A DNA stretch of 64,000 bases from Pirellulales bacterium (GTDB taxonomy: Bacteria; Planctomycetota; Planctomycetia; Pirellulales; Thermoguttaceae): the NCBI GenBank assembly GCA_016935315.1, contig JAFGRD010000133.1, positions 1 to 64,000 of the forward strand, given 5' to 3'. The notes under the pieces are model-generated. The model worked only from the letters and a program-made list of their open reading frames with translations, did no database searches and had not been told where the DNA came from. Position numbers and translations under genes: made by a program. This document shows positions 1 to 8,789 of this stretch, piece after piece (position 1 is the first letter of the stretch; each line of letters opens with the position of its first letter).

Positions 1-50
1 GCTTTGCTGCGTTGAAGTGGGGGTAAGACTTGAGCCATCTGAAGTGGTTT

Positions 51-88
51 TGTTGACGCCTGCACACTCAATGCGCGAGGGCGACCAA
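51..88 (+). repeat. dispersed 38-bp repeat A, copy 1
   Basis: This 38-bp stretch recurs in the opposite orientation at 24981-25018 with one mismatch. The shared core includes TTGACGC and TGCACACTCAATGCGCGAGG. Both copies lie just downstream of a minus-strand stop codon. It does not continue into a shared coding frame. It may be part of a small non-autonomous element or a conserved transcript-end sequence; its function is unknown. Confidence 0.65.
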
Positions 89-105
89 GCCGCGGTGCGG
101 CGCCG

Positions 106-2238
106 TTACTTCCGCAAAGAGACGATCAGTCGCAACTCGACTCCAGGCTTCAACTCCACCGGCACCCCGGCGTGCAACGCCTCGCCGCGAAGGCTCGATT
201 CCTTTTGACTGCCCACGTGGCGCACGGCGTAGAGCGATGGCGGCTGGGCAACAAACCACTCGGGAAACTGGTTGATCCGCGGGTAGTCCAACGGCAGGTG
301 CATCTGGAGCTTGTGCCGCGGCCGGTCGAACAGCAACCGGCCGGCCCATGCCTTGTCGGCCGTCAGGCTGACGTAGAGCGTGTCTCCCCGGCGGACAGTC
401 CCGACGCGGACGTCGGCGCGCCACGGTTGAACGGTCAGTCCCTGGGTCTTCCAAAGGGCGTACATGATCCCGGTCCGCGCGGAATTGCCGTCTCCGTGCC
501 AGCCCTCGATGACCCCGTCGGGCCCCTGCACGCTCCACATGTCCTTGATTTCGCTGTCGATCCAGCGGGCCGCGGAGTCCACCGGCTCGCGGTTGTAGAG
601 GTTGATGGCCCCTTCGATCGAATCGGCGTACTCATCGGCCGATCCCCAGTGATAGGTGGTGAGGTGCTCGTGCAGATTGCCGAGCACCTTGCGGACCGCC
701 TCGCGATAGGCCTCGGTGTTGTCGATCAGATAGACCGTGTAAACGCCGTTGTAGTTGTAGCCCCAGGTGTCGCAGATACCATCGTCGTGCTGCCCGGTCT
801 TCGGGTTGATCGTGTTGTGGAGCATGCCGTGCTCGTTGCGGCCGACTTCAAGAATCCGGTCGAACATGGCGTGGATCGGCTCGCGATAGGCCTCCTTCTT
901 CTCGGGCAGGGCGAAGCTGACGGCCGTGTAGAGTTCCGAAAGGCCGGAGGTAATCTCGCACCCGTGGTCCCGAAGCCGCAGGCTGGTCGCGTCGCGGGTC
1001 GGATGCCGATCGCCCAAGAGGTAGTAGTCGCCCAAACGGATGGCATAGCGCAGGTACTTCTCGTCGCCGGTCATCCAGTAGATCCGCGAGAGCGACTGGA
1101 GCATTTCGCCGTTGACTTCCACGTTCGCCGAAGGAATGTTCCCGTAGGGCGTCTCGATCGGTGCCTGGCTCCAGAGGTCGTCGACGATGCCCAGCATCCG
1201 ATCGCACCAGGGGCTCGGCCCCAACCATTCCGTAAGCGGCAACAGCCCGTCCTTCACGTATTCCGAGCCGCCGAAAACAATCGAGCCCAGGTTGACCTGC
1301 GCCGATGCAAAAGCCTGTTTGGAGAACGACCACGTGTCGGGCAGTCGGCCGACGCGGCAAGTGAGTTTCGTTTCCGTGCGGAGCATCTCCAGCATGCGGC
1401 CCTCGAACAACTCCCGATCGGTCAGGGCGGCGGTGAGCACCATGAACGGGTAGTTGTCGGCCGCCGCATCCTGGGCATTCCAGATGTCGCGATCGCGCGA
1501 GAGATTCCGCGGGATCAAGCCGGTCGTCGCATCCGCCTGGTGCAGCCAACCGTCGACAAACCGCCGGCAGCGGAAAAACTGCTCGTTGGCCTGCCGGGCG
1601 TGCTTTTCGGCCAGGCGGAAGGCGGCTTCCTCCGACGCTTCGGGCAACGGCGTTTGCGGCGCCGGCGGCTCCCGATCCCAGATCTCCTGCATTTCGGGAA
1701 ACGCACTGGGGCGCGTGGGAGCGGACGTCGTCACGCGGATCTTGTGTACCGCCGCCTGGAGGTCGGCCGCCGTGGCGGCATCCGAGGGTCCAATGAGGCG
1801 AACGCCCCCAAAGAATGCGGCCTTGTCGTCGGCCCGTTGCAGCAGGATCTCGTAACGCGGAGCGGAAACGCCCTCGGGCACCGGTATCGGCAGCCAGCGG
1901 AATCCGTCGTAGCCGCCCGAACTGATCTTCAGCGCCTTGCCGTTGATGGTCACCAAGGCATCACGGCGGTCGTTCTTCGAGCCCCACAGGAGTTCGAGCA
2001 CCTGGCCGCCGGCGGGCTTCACGTCGATCTCCAGGCGGATGTCCACGTCGCCGAGCCAGAGGTACGCCGTGCCGGCGTACTGCTGTGGACCGTTCTCGAA
2101 GCGCACCGAAGCCAGCCGCCTCGCGTCGTCCGCGAGCTTGTCCGAGTCCTCGGCACCGGCCGCGGGCCTCGAGCAATGGCAGGCAACTGCCCAGGCAGCA
2201 AGCAGCCCCCAGCCGAACACGATTGCAGGGTTTCTCAT
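106..2238 (-). CDS. secreted six-hairpin glycosidase-like protein
   Basis: The product is about 710 residues. It starts with a hydrophobic leader (residues 1-27, ending near AVACHCSRPAAGA) that suits export and possibly lipidation at a Cys. Residues 35-140 look like a beta-rich carbohydrate-binding or jelly-roll module. The rest is helical with many W/Y/D residues and motifs such as DTWGYNYNGVY and GWHGDGNSARTG, as in alpha/alpha-toroid glycosidases and lyases. I cannot assign a numbered family or substrate. The ATG at 2238 was chosen because it follows AGGAAGGAAAC at normal spacing and directly precedes the signal peptide; an upstream in-frame extension would run through a tandem repeat. It is a single transcription unit with a repeat array 28 bp upstream. 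An unsaturated glucuronyl hydrolase-like enzyme is an alternative. Confidence 0.7.
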   Translation of the reverse strand: MRNPAIVFGWGLLAAWAVACHCSRPAAGAEDSDKLADDARRLASVRFENGPQQYAGTAYLWLGDVDIRLEIDVKPAGGQVLELLWGSKNDRRDALVTINGKALKISSGGYDGFRWLPIPVPEGVSAPRYEILLQRADDKAAFFGGVRLIGPSDAATAADLQAAVHKIRVTTSAPTRPSAFPEMQEIWDREPPAPQTPLPEASEEAAFRLAEKHARQANEQFFRCRRFVDGWLHQADATTGLIPRNLSRDRDIWNAQDAAADNYPFMVLTAALTDRELFEGRMLEMLRTETKLTCRVGRLPDTWSFSKQAFASAQVNLGSIVFGGSEYVKDGLLPLTEWLGPSPWCDRMLGIVDDLWSQAPIETPYGNIPSANVEVNGEMLQSLSRIYWMTGDEKYLRYAIRLGDYYLLGDRHPTRDATSLRLRDHGCEITSGLSELYTAVSFALPEKKEAYREPIHAMFDRILEVGRNEHGMLHNTINPKTGQHDDGICDTWGYNYNGVYTVYLIDNTEAYREAVRKVLGNLHEHLTTYHWGSADEYADSIEGAINLYNREPVDSAARWIDSEIKDMWSVQGPDGVIEGWHGDGNSARTGIMYALWKTQGLTVQPWRADVRVGTVRRGDTLYVSLTADKAWAGRLLFDRPRHKLQMHLPLDYPRINQFPEWFVAQPPSLYAVRHVGSQKESSLRGEALHAGVPVELKPGVELRLIVSLRK

Positions 2239-2265
2239 CGGTTTGTTTCCTTCCTCGGCTCCTTG

Positions 2266-2322
2266 GCAGGGTCTTGGTGGAAGCAGGGTCTTGGTGGAAG
2301 CAGGGTCTTGGTGGAAGCAGGG
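2266..2322. repeat. tandem array, 17-bp unit x3.4
   Basis: Three exact contiguous copies of GCAGGGTCTTGGTGGAA are followed by six bases of a fourth. There are no spacers, so it is not a CRISPR array. It lies 28 bp upstream of the start of the secreted glycosidase-like gene, in its 5' untranslated or promoter region. On the gene strand the unit is pyrimidine-rich (CCACCAAGACC core). Comparable arrays precede two other secreted carbohydrate-related genes in this window. Confidence 0.9.
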
Positions 2323-2772
2323 AGCCGACAGCCAGACCACGTTGATAGCCAACCGCTGTAGACGGACAAGCGCCCTTGATAGACAACCGCCTCAGGACGC
2401 ATTATCGCCGCAAATCGCCCATTTACAAGGCTTTGGGGCCGGGGCGCCAGAAATCGGCCGCGGTGCCCAATCCCGGGAAATCCGGCCGATCCGACGGCGG
2501 TAGCCGATTCGCCCGCCGAAAACCCGCCGAGAACCGGCCGGAAACCATCGGTCCTGCCGCTGGACCACGGGGTGTCGACATCCGGATTGCCATCGTGTAC
2601 CCTGGATACGTTGGTTGACAGCACCATCGACCGTGCGCCCTTGCGCTGGTTTCGCCCGCCCCGCTGGCCCACCATTGACCTTGACCTCGTTTCACCGGTT
2701 GACTGTCTGGTCGAATCCCGCGCCGAGCGGCCTGAAGATCCGTCGCACCCGGAAGAGCAACAAGGGAAACGC

Positions 2773-3996
2773 ATGACCAAGACCCTCCTCAGAAAACAGT
2801 CGAGCGAAGGCGTCGGCTACGCGGTGGTCGAACTCAACGGCACGCGGCATATCGTGGCCAGTGCCGTGCCGCAAGCAGGGGCCGACCTGCGCGAGCAGGC
2901 CCACGACGCGCTGCGGACCATCGAGGCCGTAATGGAGGACGAAGGCACGCGGGGGTCGATCGTCCGGCAAGCCGTGTTCATGAAGGACATCGGGCAGATC
3001 GAGACCTGCCGGCAGATCATCCACGACTTCTACGGCGAGCAATTGCCGGCCACGATCTACATCCCCCAGCCGCCCTGCGAGGGCAAGCTGCTGGAGATCG
3101 AGGCGTTGGGTGTCGGTGGAAGGGGAGACGTCGAGATCCAGCGGTATTCCGAGCGGATGGTCGTTTCCCGCCACGACGGCGTCGCCTGGGTCCACCTGGC
3201 CAACGTCTATCCCGAAACGACCGCCACCGGCGTCTACGAGCGGTCGCGCAACGTCTTCGAGTTGGCCGCCCAAGGGCTGGCAGCCCGGGGGTTTTCCTAC
3301 GACCAGGTCATGCGCACCTGGCTGTATCTCGGCGACATCGTCGGACCGGAAGGGGAGACCCAACGCTACAAGGAGCTCAACCGGGCGCGAACCGATTTCT
3401 ACGAAGGCATCCGGTTCGGGGCGCATCTGACGCCGCCCGGCTGGGAGCGGACCATCTATCCGGCCAGCACGGGCATCGGCACCGACGGCAACGACGTGGT
3501 CATGAGCTGCATGGCACTGGTCAGCTACCGCAAAGACGTGCTGATGGTGCCGCTGGAAAATCCGCAGCAGACGTCCGCCTGCGACTACGGCCGCAAGTAC
3601 GGCTTCAAGAGCCCCAAGTTCGCCAGGGCCATGGCCGTTGCCGCCCACGACCTGGCCACGATCTTCGTTTCCGGCACGGCCAGCATCACCGACGAGGAGA
3701 CGCAGTTCGTCGGCGACGTCCAGGGCCAGACGCGACAGACCCTCGACAACATCGCGGCGCTGATTTCCGCCGACAACCTCCGACAGCACGGACTCTCGGG
3801 GCTGGGCGCCACGCTGGACGATTTGGCGCTGGTCCGCGTCTACATCAAGCACCAGGAAGACTACGCGAAGACTCGGGCCGTCTGCGAAGCGCGGCTCGGC
3901 GAAGTGCCCACCATCTACGCGCAAGCCGACGTTTGCCGTCCCGAGTTGCTGGTGGAAATCGAGGGCATCGCCTTCGCCCATCCAGGCGTACGCTGA
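2773..3996 (+). CDS. tandem RidA-fold protein (chorismatase-like architecture)
   Basis: This 407-residue protein appears to hold two YjgF/YER057c/UK114 (RidA) type domains. The C-terminal half carries typical RidA features: FVSGTASI near residue 303, TLDNIAALI, and a closing YAQADVCRPELLVEIEGIAF. The N-terminal half contains a second, more divergent copy, with YPASTGIGTDGN between them, an arrangement resembling FkbO/Hyg5-type chorismatases. RidA proteins hydrolyse enamine/imine intermediates, whereas chorismatases hydrolyse chorismate; the sequence alone does not choose between them. There is no signal peptide, so it is probably cytoplasmic. The ATG at 2773 follows AAGGGAAAC. It is isolated, with no pathway partner next to it. 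Confidence 0.65.
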   Translation: MTKTLLRKQSSEGVGYAVVELNGTRHIVASAVPQAGADLREQAHDALRTIEAVMEDEGTRGSIVRQAVFMKDIGQIETCRQIIHDFYGEQLPATIYIPQPPCEGKLLEIEALGVGGRGDVEIQRYSERMVVSRHDGVAWVHLANVYPETTATGVYERSRNVFELAAQGLAARGFSYDQVMRTWLYLGDIVGPEGETQRYKELNRARTDFYEGIRFGAHLTPPGWERTIYPASTGIGTDGNDVVMSCMALVSYRKDVLMVPLENPQQTSACDYGRKYGFKSPKFARAMAVAAHDLATIFVSGTASITDEETQFVGDVQGQTRQTLDNIAALISADNLRQHGLSGLGATLDDLALVRVYIKHQEDYAKTRAVCEARLGEVPTIYAQADVCRPELLVEIEGIAFAHPGVR

Positions 3997-4287
3997 TCGG
4001 CTTCGCGGTCTACTCTATCCCACGGGCCCGTCAGCGAGCCGCCGGGGGTGGCCGCGTGCCGCGTTCACGCTTGCCGTGGACAGGCCTCGGGAGGTAGAGT
4101 CGGGGCATCGTCCGGGGGCATCGACGGCGGTGCAGACGAATCGGATGTGCGACGCGACGCCTACAGCCTGACGCTCGAGTGGTTGCGGCGATAGTCTCCG
4201 CGAGCTGAATTGTCGGACCCGGAGGGTGGACGCCAACCGGCCGATCGGTCTGGCAGCACTCGTGGTATCTCGTTCCACAGAGCGAAG

Positions 4288-4313
4288 AAAAAGGCCGGTC
4301 ATATAGGCCGGCC
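4288..4313 (-). terminator. rho-independent terminator (minus strand)
   Basis: On the minus strand GGCCGG pairs with CCGGCC across a 9-nt loop and is followed at once by TTTTTC. It closes whatever is transcribed leftwards from about 4500. No minus-strand protein gene lies immediately upstream, so it may end an RNA gene or read-through from the tRNA. Confidence 0.6.
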
Positions 4314-4502
4314 GAACCGGTCCGAGGACCGGGGAGTCGTCATGTCTCTGTGAACCCGATCGGGCATTCTTGAGAAGAAGTCGACACGCCTTTGAGGCCA
4401 TTTACGGCCCAGGCGCCGCGACCCCACGGCAATGCTAGGAGCGGTCTTTTCGTGTGCGGCCGGTAGCGCCGGGGTAGCACTGCGCAAGACCGCCTTCGAC
4501 TC
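4314..4502 (-). other. structured non-coding segment between two terminators
   Basis: This segment lies between the terminator of tRNA-Ala and a second minus-strand terminator. It contains a perfect 8-bp inverted repeat (GCGGTCTT at 4441-4448, AAGACCGC at 4486-4493) that encloses smaller GTGC/GCAC and CCGG/CCGG stems. A further CCGGTCC/GGACCGG hairpin abuts the left end. No convincing reading frame is present. It could be a small RNA or a processed tRNA trailer. I recognise no known RNA family: no 6S, SRP, tmRNA or RNase P signature was seen. Confidence 0.25.
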
Positions 4503-4543
4503 AAACAGAAAGCCCCGACGTAAACTGTTGTTACGCCGGGGCT
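4503..4543 (-). terminator. terminator of tRNA-Ala
   Basis: A long stem (AGCCCCG..CGTAA at 4511-4523 paired with TTACGCCGGGGCT at 4531-4543) ends in TTTCTGTTT on the minus strand. It begins 8 nt downstream of the tRNA 3' end. The T-tract is interrupted, so termination may be incomplete. Confidence 0.65.
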
Positions 4544-4550
4544 TACGTTG

Positions 4551-4623
<73 letters not shown>

Positions 4624-4673
4624 AAGTTGGGCCACAGGCGGGCGGAGCCCCGGCCGCCTGTGAGCAACATTGA

Positions 4674-4702
4674 AAGCTATCACCGCCGCCTGGGCCTGTC
4701 AA
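4674..4702 (-). promoter_or_regulatory. candidate sigma-70 promoter of tRNA-Ala
   Basis: On the minus strand a perfect TTGACA (4702-4697) is separated by 17 bp from TAGCTT (4679-4674). The predicted start of transcription is about 45 nt upstream of the tRNA. The -10 element matches the consensus only in part. Confidence 0.4.
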
Positions 4703-4805
4703 GGACCAGATACTCCGCTTTACATGGGGGCGGTGCTTGCAGTATCTTCTCGGGCACCCCACACCCCCTGCCTGAGAAGAACCCGACTTCGAGGAGTCTC
4801 CGACC

Positions 4806-5594
4806 ATGTTGCGAACAGGCACCACGATTCCGGCCGCCCTGGTGTGCGCGATGCTGGTCTTCGACGGTGTTTCGATGGCCGCGCCGCCGCCGCCGAGCAA
4901 GGACTTCCGGATCGAGAACAAGGTGTTTTCCAGAGGCCAGAAGGCCCCGCTGAACGAAAGCACCACGATCTTCCACAACGGTGTGGTCTACGACTACCTG
5001 GAAGACCCGGAGGAAGTGATCGTCTTTGAAAAGGCCGCGGGGCGATTCGTGCTGCTGGACATGTCGCGCCGGGTGCGGGCCGAGGTGACGACCAGGGAGG
5101 TGGAAGGGCTGACCAAGCGTTTGCAAGAGTTGGCCGAACGCCAGGCCGACCCCTTCTACAAGTTTCTGGCGGCCCCGAAGTTCACCGAGCGGTACAACGG
5201 CTCCACCGGCGAACTGACGCTGTCCAGCCCCTGGATGACCTACCGGATGATCCTCTCGGAGATCCAAAGCCCGCCCATCTCGCAGCAGTATCGCGAGTTC
5301 TGCGACTGGTACGCCCGGCTGAACACGCTGTTGAACCCGGGCTCGAAGCCGCCCACCGCCCGTCTTGCCGTCAACGAGGCCCTTGCCCGACACAACGCGA
5401 CCCCTCGCGAGGTCTTCCTGACGATGACGCCCAAGAAGACCTTCCCCCCCCATAGTACCAAGCTGCGCAGCGAGCACCACCTGGTGGATCAGGTAGCGCA
5501 GGCGGACCTGATTCGGGTGCAGCAGACGCGCCAGTTCATGGGCATCTTCCAGGTGGTCAGCTTCGAGCAATACCGCGGGCAGGACGGTCCCTGA
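4806..5594 (+). CDS. hypothetical secreted protein
   Basis: The product is 262 residues. It has a signal peptide (residues 1-25, cleavage likely after FDGVSMA), then a mature region with no recognised domain. The sequence mixes short beta-like strands (FHNGVVYDYLEDPEEVIVFE) and a long helical stretch (about residues 95-150). It has no cysteines in the mature part, no membrane segment and no catalytic motif that I can name. The ATG lies 9 nt after GAGGAG. It probably acts outside the cytoplasm. It is followed by a 7-bp inverted repeat (CGGGATC..GATCCCG at 5614-5629) without a T-tract, before the next secreted gene on the same strand. Confidence 0.7.
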   Translation: MLRTGTTIPAALVCAMLVFDGVSMAAPPPPSKDFRIENKVFSRGQKAPLNESTTIFHNGVVYDYLEDPEEVIVFEKAAGRFVLLDMSRRVRAEVTTREVEGLTKRLQELAERQADPFYKFLAAPKFTERYNGSTGELTLSSPWMTYRMILSEIQSPPISQQYREFCDWYARLNTLLNPGSKPPTARLAVNEALARHNATPREVFLTMTPKKTFPPHSTKLRSEHHLVDQVAQADLIRVQQTRQFMGIFQVVSFEQYRGQDGP

Positions 5595-5780
5595 ACGATG
5601 TCGAGCGCCGAATCGGGATCTCGATCCCGCGGCGAAATCTTGGCCCGGCGGACCTCGAATTGTTGCGTGTCGCGCTACGGCGGCCTATGATGCAGCGTAG
5701 ACATGCGTTGCCCGCGACGCCCGTCGGGTGGCCGCCCGGGCAGACAGCCTTCCAGTCATCCTTCCCGAGGAGCCCCCGCC

Positions 5781-6713
5781 ATGACGCGCCGATTCTTCTG
5801 CCCGATGCTGACCATTGCGATCTGCCTGTTTGCCATAGGGCTTCCTGCCGCCGAGATCACGGCCGAACGCACCGACAAGGGCGCCACGGTCAAGATCGAC
5901 GGTGAGCCGTTTGCGCAGTACGTGCTCGACTTCCACGGGACACCCATCCTGTGGCCGATCATCGGACCGACCGGCAAGCCGATGACGCGAGCCTATCCGA
6001 TGGCGGAAGGGCCCAACGAACGCAAAGACCACGTCCATCACCGCTCGCTGTGGTTTACGCACGGGGACGTCAATGGGCTGAGCTTCTGGCACCGGGAGAC
6101 GATCAAGCACCGCGAGTTCGTCAAGGTTGCCAGCGGGCCGCAGGCGGTCCTCGTTACCCGAAATGATTGGCTCAGTCCCGAGGGCAAGAGCGTCTGTGAA
6201 GACGAACGGACTTTCACGTTCGGCGTCGACGGCGACACACGACGCATCGACTTCGACATCACGCTGAAGGCCGCCAACGGCCCGGTCAAGTTTGGCGACA
6301 CCAAGGAAGGTACGATGGGCGTCCGTGTGCCGGGCACCATGAAGCTGACCGCCAAGATGGGAGCAAAGATTGTCAACAGCGAAGGGCAAACGGACGGCAA
6401 GACATGGGGAAAGCCAGCCGCTTGGGTTGACTACTGCGGCCCGGTCGACGGGGAGCAGGTCGGCATCGCCATCCTCAACCACCCGAGCAGCTTCCGCTTC
6501 CCCACCTATTGGCACGTTCGGGACTACGGCCTCTTCGCGGCCAACCCATTCGGGCTGCACGACTTCAGAGGGAACCGCGACGCGGACGGCTCGCACACTT
6601 TGGCGTCGGGCGAGACGATGACGTTTCACTATCGACTTCTGTTCCACCGCGGCGACGTGAAGGCCGCCAAGATTGCCGAGGCATTCGCGGCGTACGCCAA
6701 GGAGTCAAAATAG
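5781..6713 (+). CDS. secreted PF14100 'PmoA-like' (DUF6807) protein
   Basis: This 310-residue protein has a signal peptide (residues 1-23, ending IGLPAAE). The mature part matches the PF14100 / DUF6807 pattern: FHGTPILWPIIGPTGKPMTR, then ERKDHVHHRSLWF near residue 80 and a C-terminal FHYRLLFHRGD. The Pfam name 'methane oxygenase PmoA' is misleading: there is no relation to the membrane methane monooxygenase and no sign of methane oxidation here. Members are common in planctomycetes and often lie near carbohydrate-degradation genes. The His-rich HVHHR motif could bind a metal or sugar (inference). The start at 5781 follows GAGGAG. Confidence 0.8.
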   Translation: MTRRFFCPMLTIAICLFAIGLPAAEITAERTDKGATVKIDGEPFAQYVLDFHGTPILWPIIGPTGKPMTRAYPMAEGPNERKDHVHHRSLWFTHGDVNGLSFWHRETIKHREFVKVASGPQAVLVTRNDWLSPEGKSVCEDERTFTFGVDGDTRRIDFDITLKAANGPVKFGDTKEGTMGVRVPGTMKLTAKMGAKIVNSEGQTDGKTWGKPAAWVDYCGPVDGEQVGIAILNHPSSFRFPTYWHVRDYGLFAANPFGLHDFRGNRDADGSHTLASGETMTFHYRLLFHRGDVKAAKIAEAFAAYAKESK

Positions 6714-6908
6714 GATGGATGCGGCGTCGCAGCCGGTTTTGTGGCGACGTAGGGACTTGAAGAAAAGAAAACGTTTTCCGGGCTTCTGGTCTATTGGGCA
6801 GTTTCATCTGCTTCTGCCGCATGGATTAACGTCACGAGAGCCGGTCCTCCTATAGCCCACGGATGCCCCAGAACATCAGATTCTGGGTCGAAGTCTACCG
6901 CACCAATT

Positions 6909-6932
6909 TGCCGATAGCATTTTTTATCGGCA
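6909..6932. promoter_or_regulatory. inverted repeat upstream of small gene
   Basis: TGCCGATA (6909-6916) and TATCGGCA (6925-6932) are perfect 8-bp arms with an 8-nt, T-rich spacer. They lie 80 bp upstream of the ATG at 7013 and just before a TATATT box at 6968-6973. No T-run follows the hairpin, so an operator is more likely than a terminator. It is the only structure seen in the 299-bp gap 6714-7012. Confidence 0.4.
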
Positions 6933-7012
6933 CTCACCCCACTTTCCCTCACCATCGCAGAGCACTATATATTGCGCTTGCTTTGCGCTTTTCCAGGAGA
7001 TCGTCCGCAGAA

Positions 7013-7309
7013 ATGTTGACTCGTCTTCATCAGATTGACAGCCTACACGACCTTCGGGACTACATCAACGCAACCCTTTGTGACCAATTCCAGCTCCAAG
7101 AAGGAGCCTTTGAAATGACAGAGCGGGTCCTGGTGCGGGGCGGCAAGCCCTGTGGGATCTACTTCTGCCTGCACGGCCCCCGACTGCTGAAATTCACGGC
7201 AATCTGGGAGACCGACCGCAACCAAGTGCTTTTTTACGGGCCGCGCGGCGAGCGGTTCCAGAAGACCCAGTTGATCGAAGCGCCTCACCTGGAGTTGGCT
7301 GCGGCCTAA
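7013..7309 (+). CDS. small conserved-type hypothetical protein
   Basis: The protein is 98 residues, soluble, with no signal peptide. It begins MLTRLHQIDSLHDLRDYI, a helical start, and continues with a beta-rich part containing CGIYFCLHGPRLLKFTAIW and VLFYGPRGERFQKTQL. The ATG at 7013 lies 12 nt after AGGAGA. An upstream extension of 50 residues to 6863 is open, but it crosses the inverted repeat and TATATT box and looks untranslated. The fold and function are unknown; the compact form suggests a small regulator or nucleic-acid-associated protein, which is only a guess. Confidence 0.65.
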   Translation: MLTRLHQIDSLHDLRDYINATLCDQFQLQEGAFEMTERVLVRGGKPCGIYFCLHGPRLLKFTAIWETDRNQVLFYGPRGERFQKTQLIEAPHLELAAA

Positions 7310-7429
7310 GCGCAGACCGACTGCGGTGAGATAGTAGCAGATTCGCGTCTGACGGGCGCTCGGCTACGAGCGCGCAGCGCAGAAGGGGCCTTGTGGTCGG
7401 CGACGGCCACAAGGCTCAGAGGAAGGACG

Positions 7430-7645
7430 TCACGCGCGCGGCCGCACAGCACCGGTCAGGCCGCTGTAGTCCGACCGATCCTCTGTGTGCCAGAGGGGCT
7501 CGCCTCGCAGGACGCGCTGTGCCAACACATCGAGCTTTGCCTGCGAACCCGCCGGGGCGTCGGTGGGGTTGAATTCCTTCGTTTCGGTGGGAGCGAAGTC
7601 CTCATCGTGACCGCACTCCAAGATTGCTTCAAACACATTACGCAT
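7430..7645 (-). CDS. small hypothetical protein
   Basis: This 71-residue protein starts MRNVFEAILECGHDEDFA and ends GLTGAVRPRA. The ATG at 7645 follows GGAG at good spacing; two in-frame ATGs upstream (7660 and further) are less well placed. It is acidic in the middle and has no membrane segment. The CGH and WHTEDR motifs do not make a full metal site. It is convergent with the preceding small gene. No function can be assigned. Confidence 0.5.
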   Translation of the reverse strand: MRNVFEAILECGHDEDFAPTETKEFNPTDAPAGSQAKLDVLAQRVLRGEPLWHTEDRSDYSGLTGAVRPRA

Positions 7646-8198
7646 CACAAAACACTCCATCCTGCTAACAAACCACTCAACCGACAGAAAGATTCCTGCC
7701 AATAGGGCAGATGCCTGAAGAGGCGGTTGGGACAAAAACGCCAAAGCGCCACGAGTATCGGATGCGGCGGGTATGGATCAAATCCGAACGGGTAGGATGG
7801 CGCTACCGACGACGTTTCATGTCATTATCTCAAAAAAGCGGCTTCCGTCAAGGGGCAGGCGGGAAAAATCGCCCTCCGTTGGACGTTTCCCGGTGGAAAA
7901 CGGGTCGGTAGACGCCTACCGGGCCAGCCGTGTCTACCGCTTGCCGGGGGAGGGTAAAGTGGAGGACTTTTTCTGCCAGTTGCGGTCCCTTCCTGCGCCG
8001 AATCTCGATCGCTTCGTCCGAGGGGGTACCCGACTGGTGTCGGCAGAATCCACTCCGATTCTTGACGCTTTCACTTGTCTTTGGGCTTGCGCGCATTGCA
8101 TGTCAACGCACCGTCGGCAGAATACGCCTTTCCAAATTCGGGAGACCGGGTAGACTAGTGGTTTCTGGTTGCCCCGTGTCCCCCGGTGATGTACCACA
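7646..8198. other. 553-bp intergenic region
   Basis: No credible gene was seen here. Open frames exist (for example 7773-8153 on the plus strand), but they lack a ribosome-binding site and any recognisable composition. The only structure is a perfect hairpin, CGGTAG-ACGC-CTACCG at 7906-7921, without a T-tract. Promoters for the small gene on the left and the YjbQ gene on the right should lie here. Confidence 0.4.
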
Positions 8199-8624
8199 GT
8201 GAGCTGGTTCCAGAGCGAAATCGTGCTGCCTGCCCTTTCCCGAGGATGTCACCCCATCACCGGGTACATCCTAAAGGCCCTGCCCGAGCTGGCCGACGTC
8301 AAGGTGGGCCTGCTGCACGTCTTTCTCCAACACACTTCGGCGTCGCTGACGATCAACGAGAACGCCGACCCCGACGTGCTGGTGGATCTGGACCGCGTGA
8401 TGGACACGCTGGCCCCGGAGGATCTTCCTTACCTGCACACTTGCGAGGGCCCGGACGACATGCCGGGCCACGCCAAATCGTCGCTGTTGGGGGCCTCGTT
8501 GACGGTTCCGATTCGAGACGGCCGCCTGCAATTGGGCACCTGGCAGGGGATCTGTCTCTGTGAGCACCGCCGTCGGGCGTCTCGCCGCCGCCTGGTGCTC
8601 ACGCTCCACGGCGAGAAGCGGTAG
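8199..8624 (+). CDS. yjbQ: YjbQ family protein (UPF0047), paralogue 1
   Basis: The 141-residue protein matches the whole length of the YjbQ/UPF0047 family. It has HVFLQHTSASLTINENADPD at about residues 40-60 with the conserved His, a GHAKSSLLG segment near 100, and the family signature LGTWQGICLCEHR near 121. Family members show weak thiamine-phosphate synthase activity; the physiological role is unsettled. It is cytoplasmic. Translation appears to begin at GTG. A second, divergent member lies at 19074-19490. It is a single gene; the next gene starts 165 bp downstream. Confidence 0.88.
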   Translation: MSWFQSEIVLPALSRGCHPITGYILKALPELADVKVGLLHVFLQHTSASLTINENADPDVLVDLDRVMDTLAPEDLPYLHTCEGPDDMPGHAKSSLLGASLTVPIRDGRLQLGTWQGICLCEHRRRASRRRLVLTLHGEKR

Positions 8625-8789
8625 CCCATTGTCCCACCGCGATGGCAGTCGCTGCTGGACCTCGGTAAAATGCCCATATCTTGCCATTTTGGCGACACTT
8701 CGGTGATAAGGTAGCTGAAGTCGCAAGACGTCAGATTGGGTGCCGCCGCAAGCCGAATCCTTGCGAATCCTGCTACAAGGTCAGACCCA

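Noticed and set aside
17-208. Short plus-strand frame at the window start
   Set aside because: It crosses repeat A and the end of a minus-strand gene; no ribosome-binding site.
2266-2322. CRISPR array
   Set aside because: Units are contiguous with no spacers, and no Cas genes occur; the same holds for the arrays at 17841 and 34911.
172-2361. 729-codon frame opposite the glycosidase-like gene
   Set aside because: It runs antisense to a gene with a signal peptide and good ribosome-binding site.
5614-5629. Terminator after the hypothetical secreted gene
   Set aside because: The hairpin CGGGATC-TC-GATCCCG has a 2-nt loop and no following T-run.
5781-6713. Methane monooxygenase subunit (by the family name PmoA)
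   Set aside because: The Pfam name is misleading; there are no membrane helices or copper ligands of particulate methane monooxygenase and no pmoB/pmoC genes.
7773-8153. Small gene in the intergenic region before YjbQ
   Set aside because: No ribosome-binding site, no conserved-looking segment, and the sequence shows no codon bias of its neighbours.
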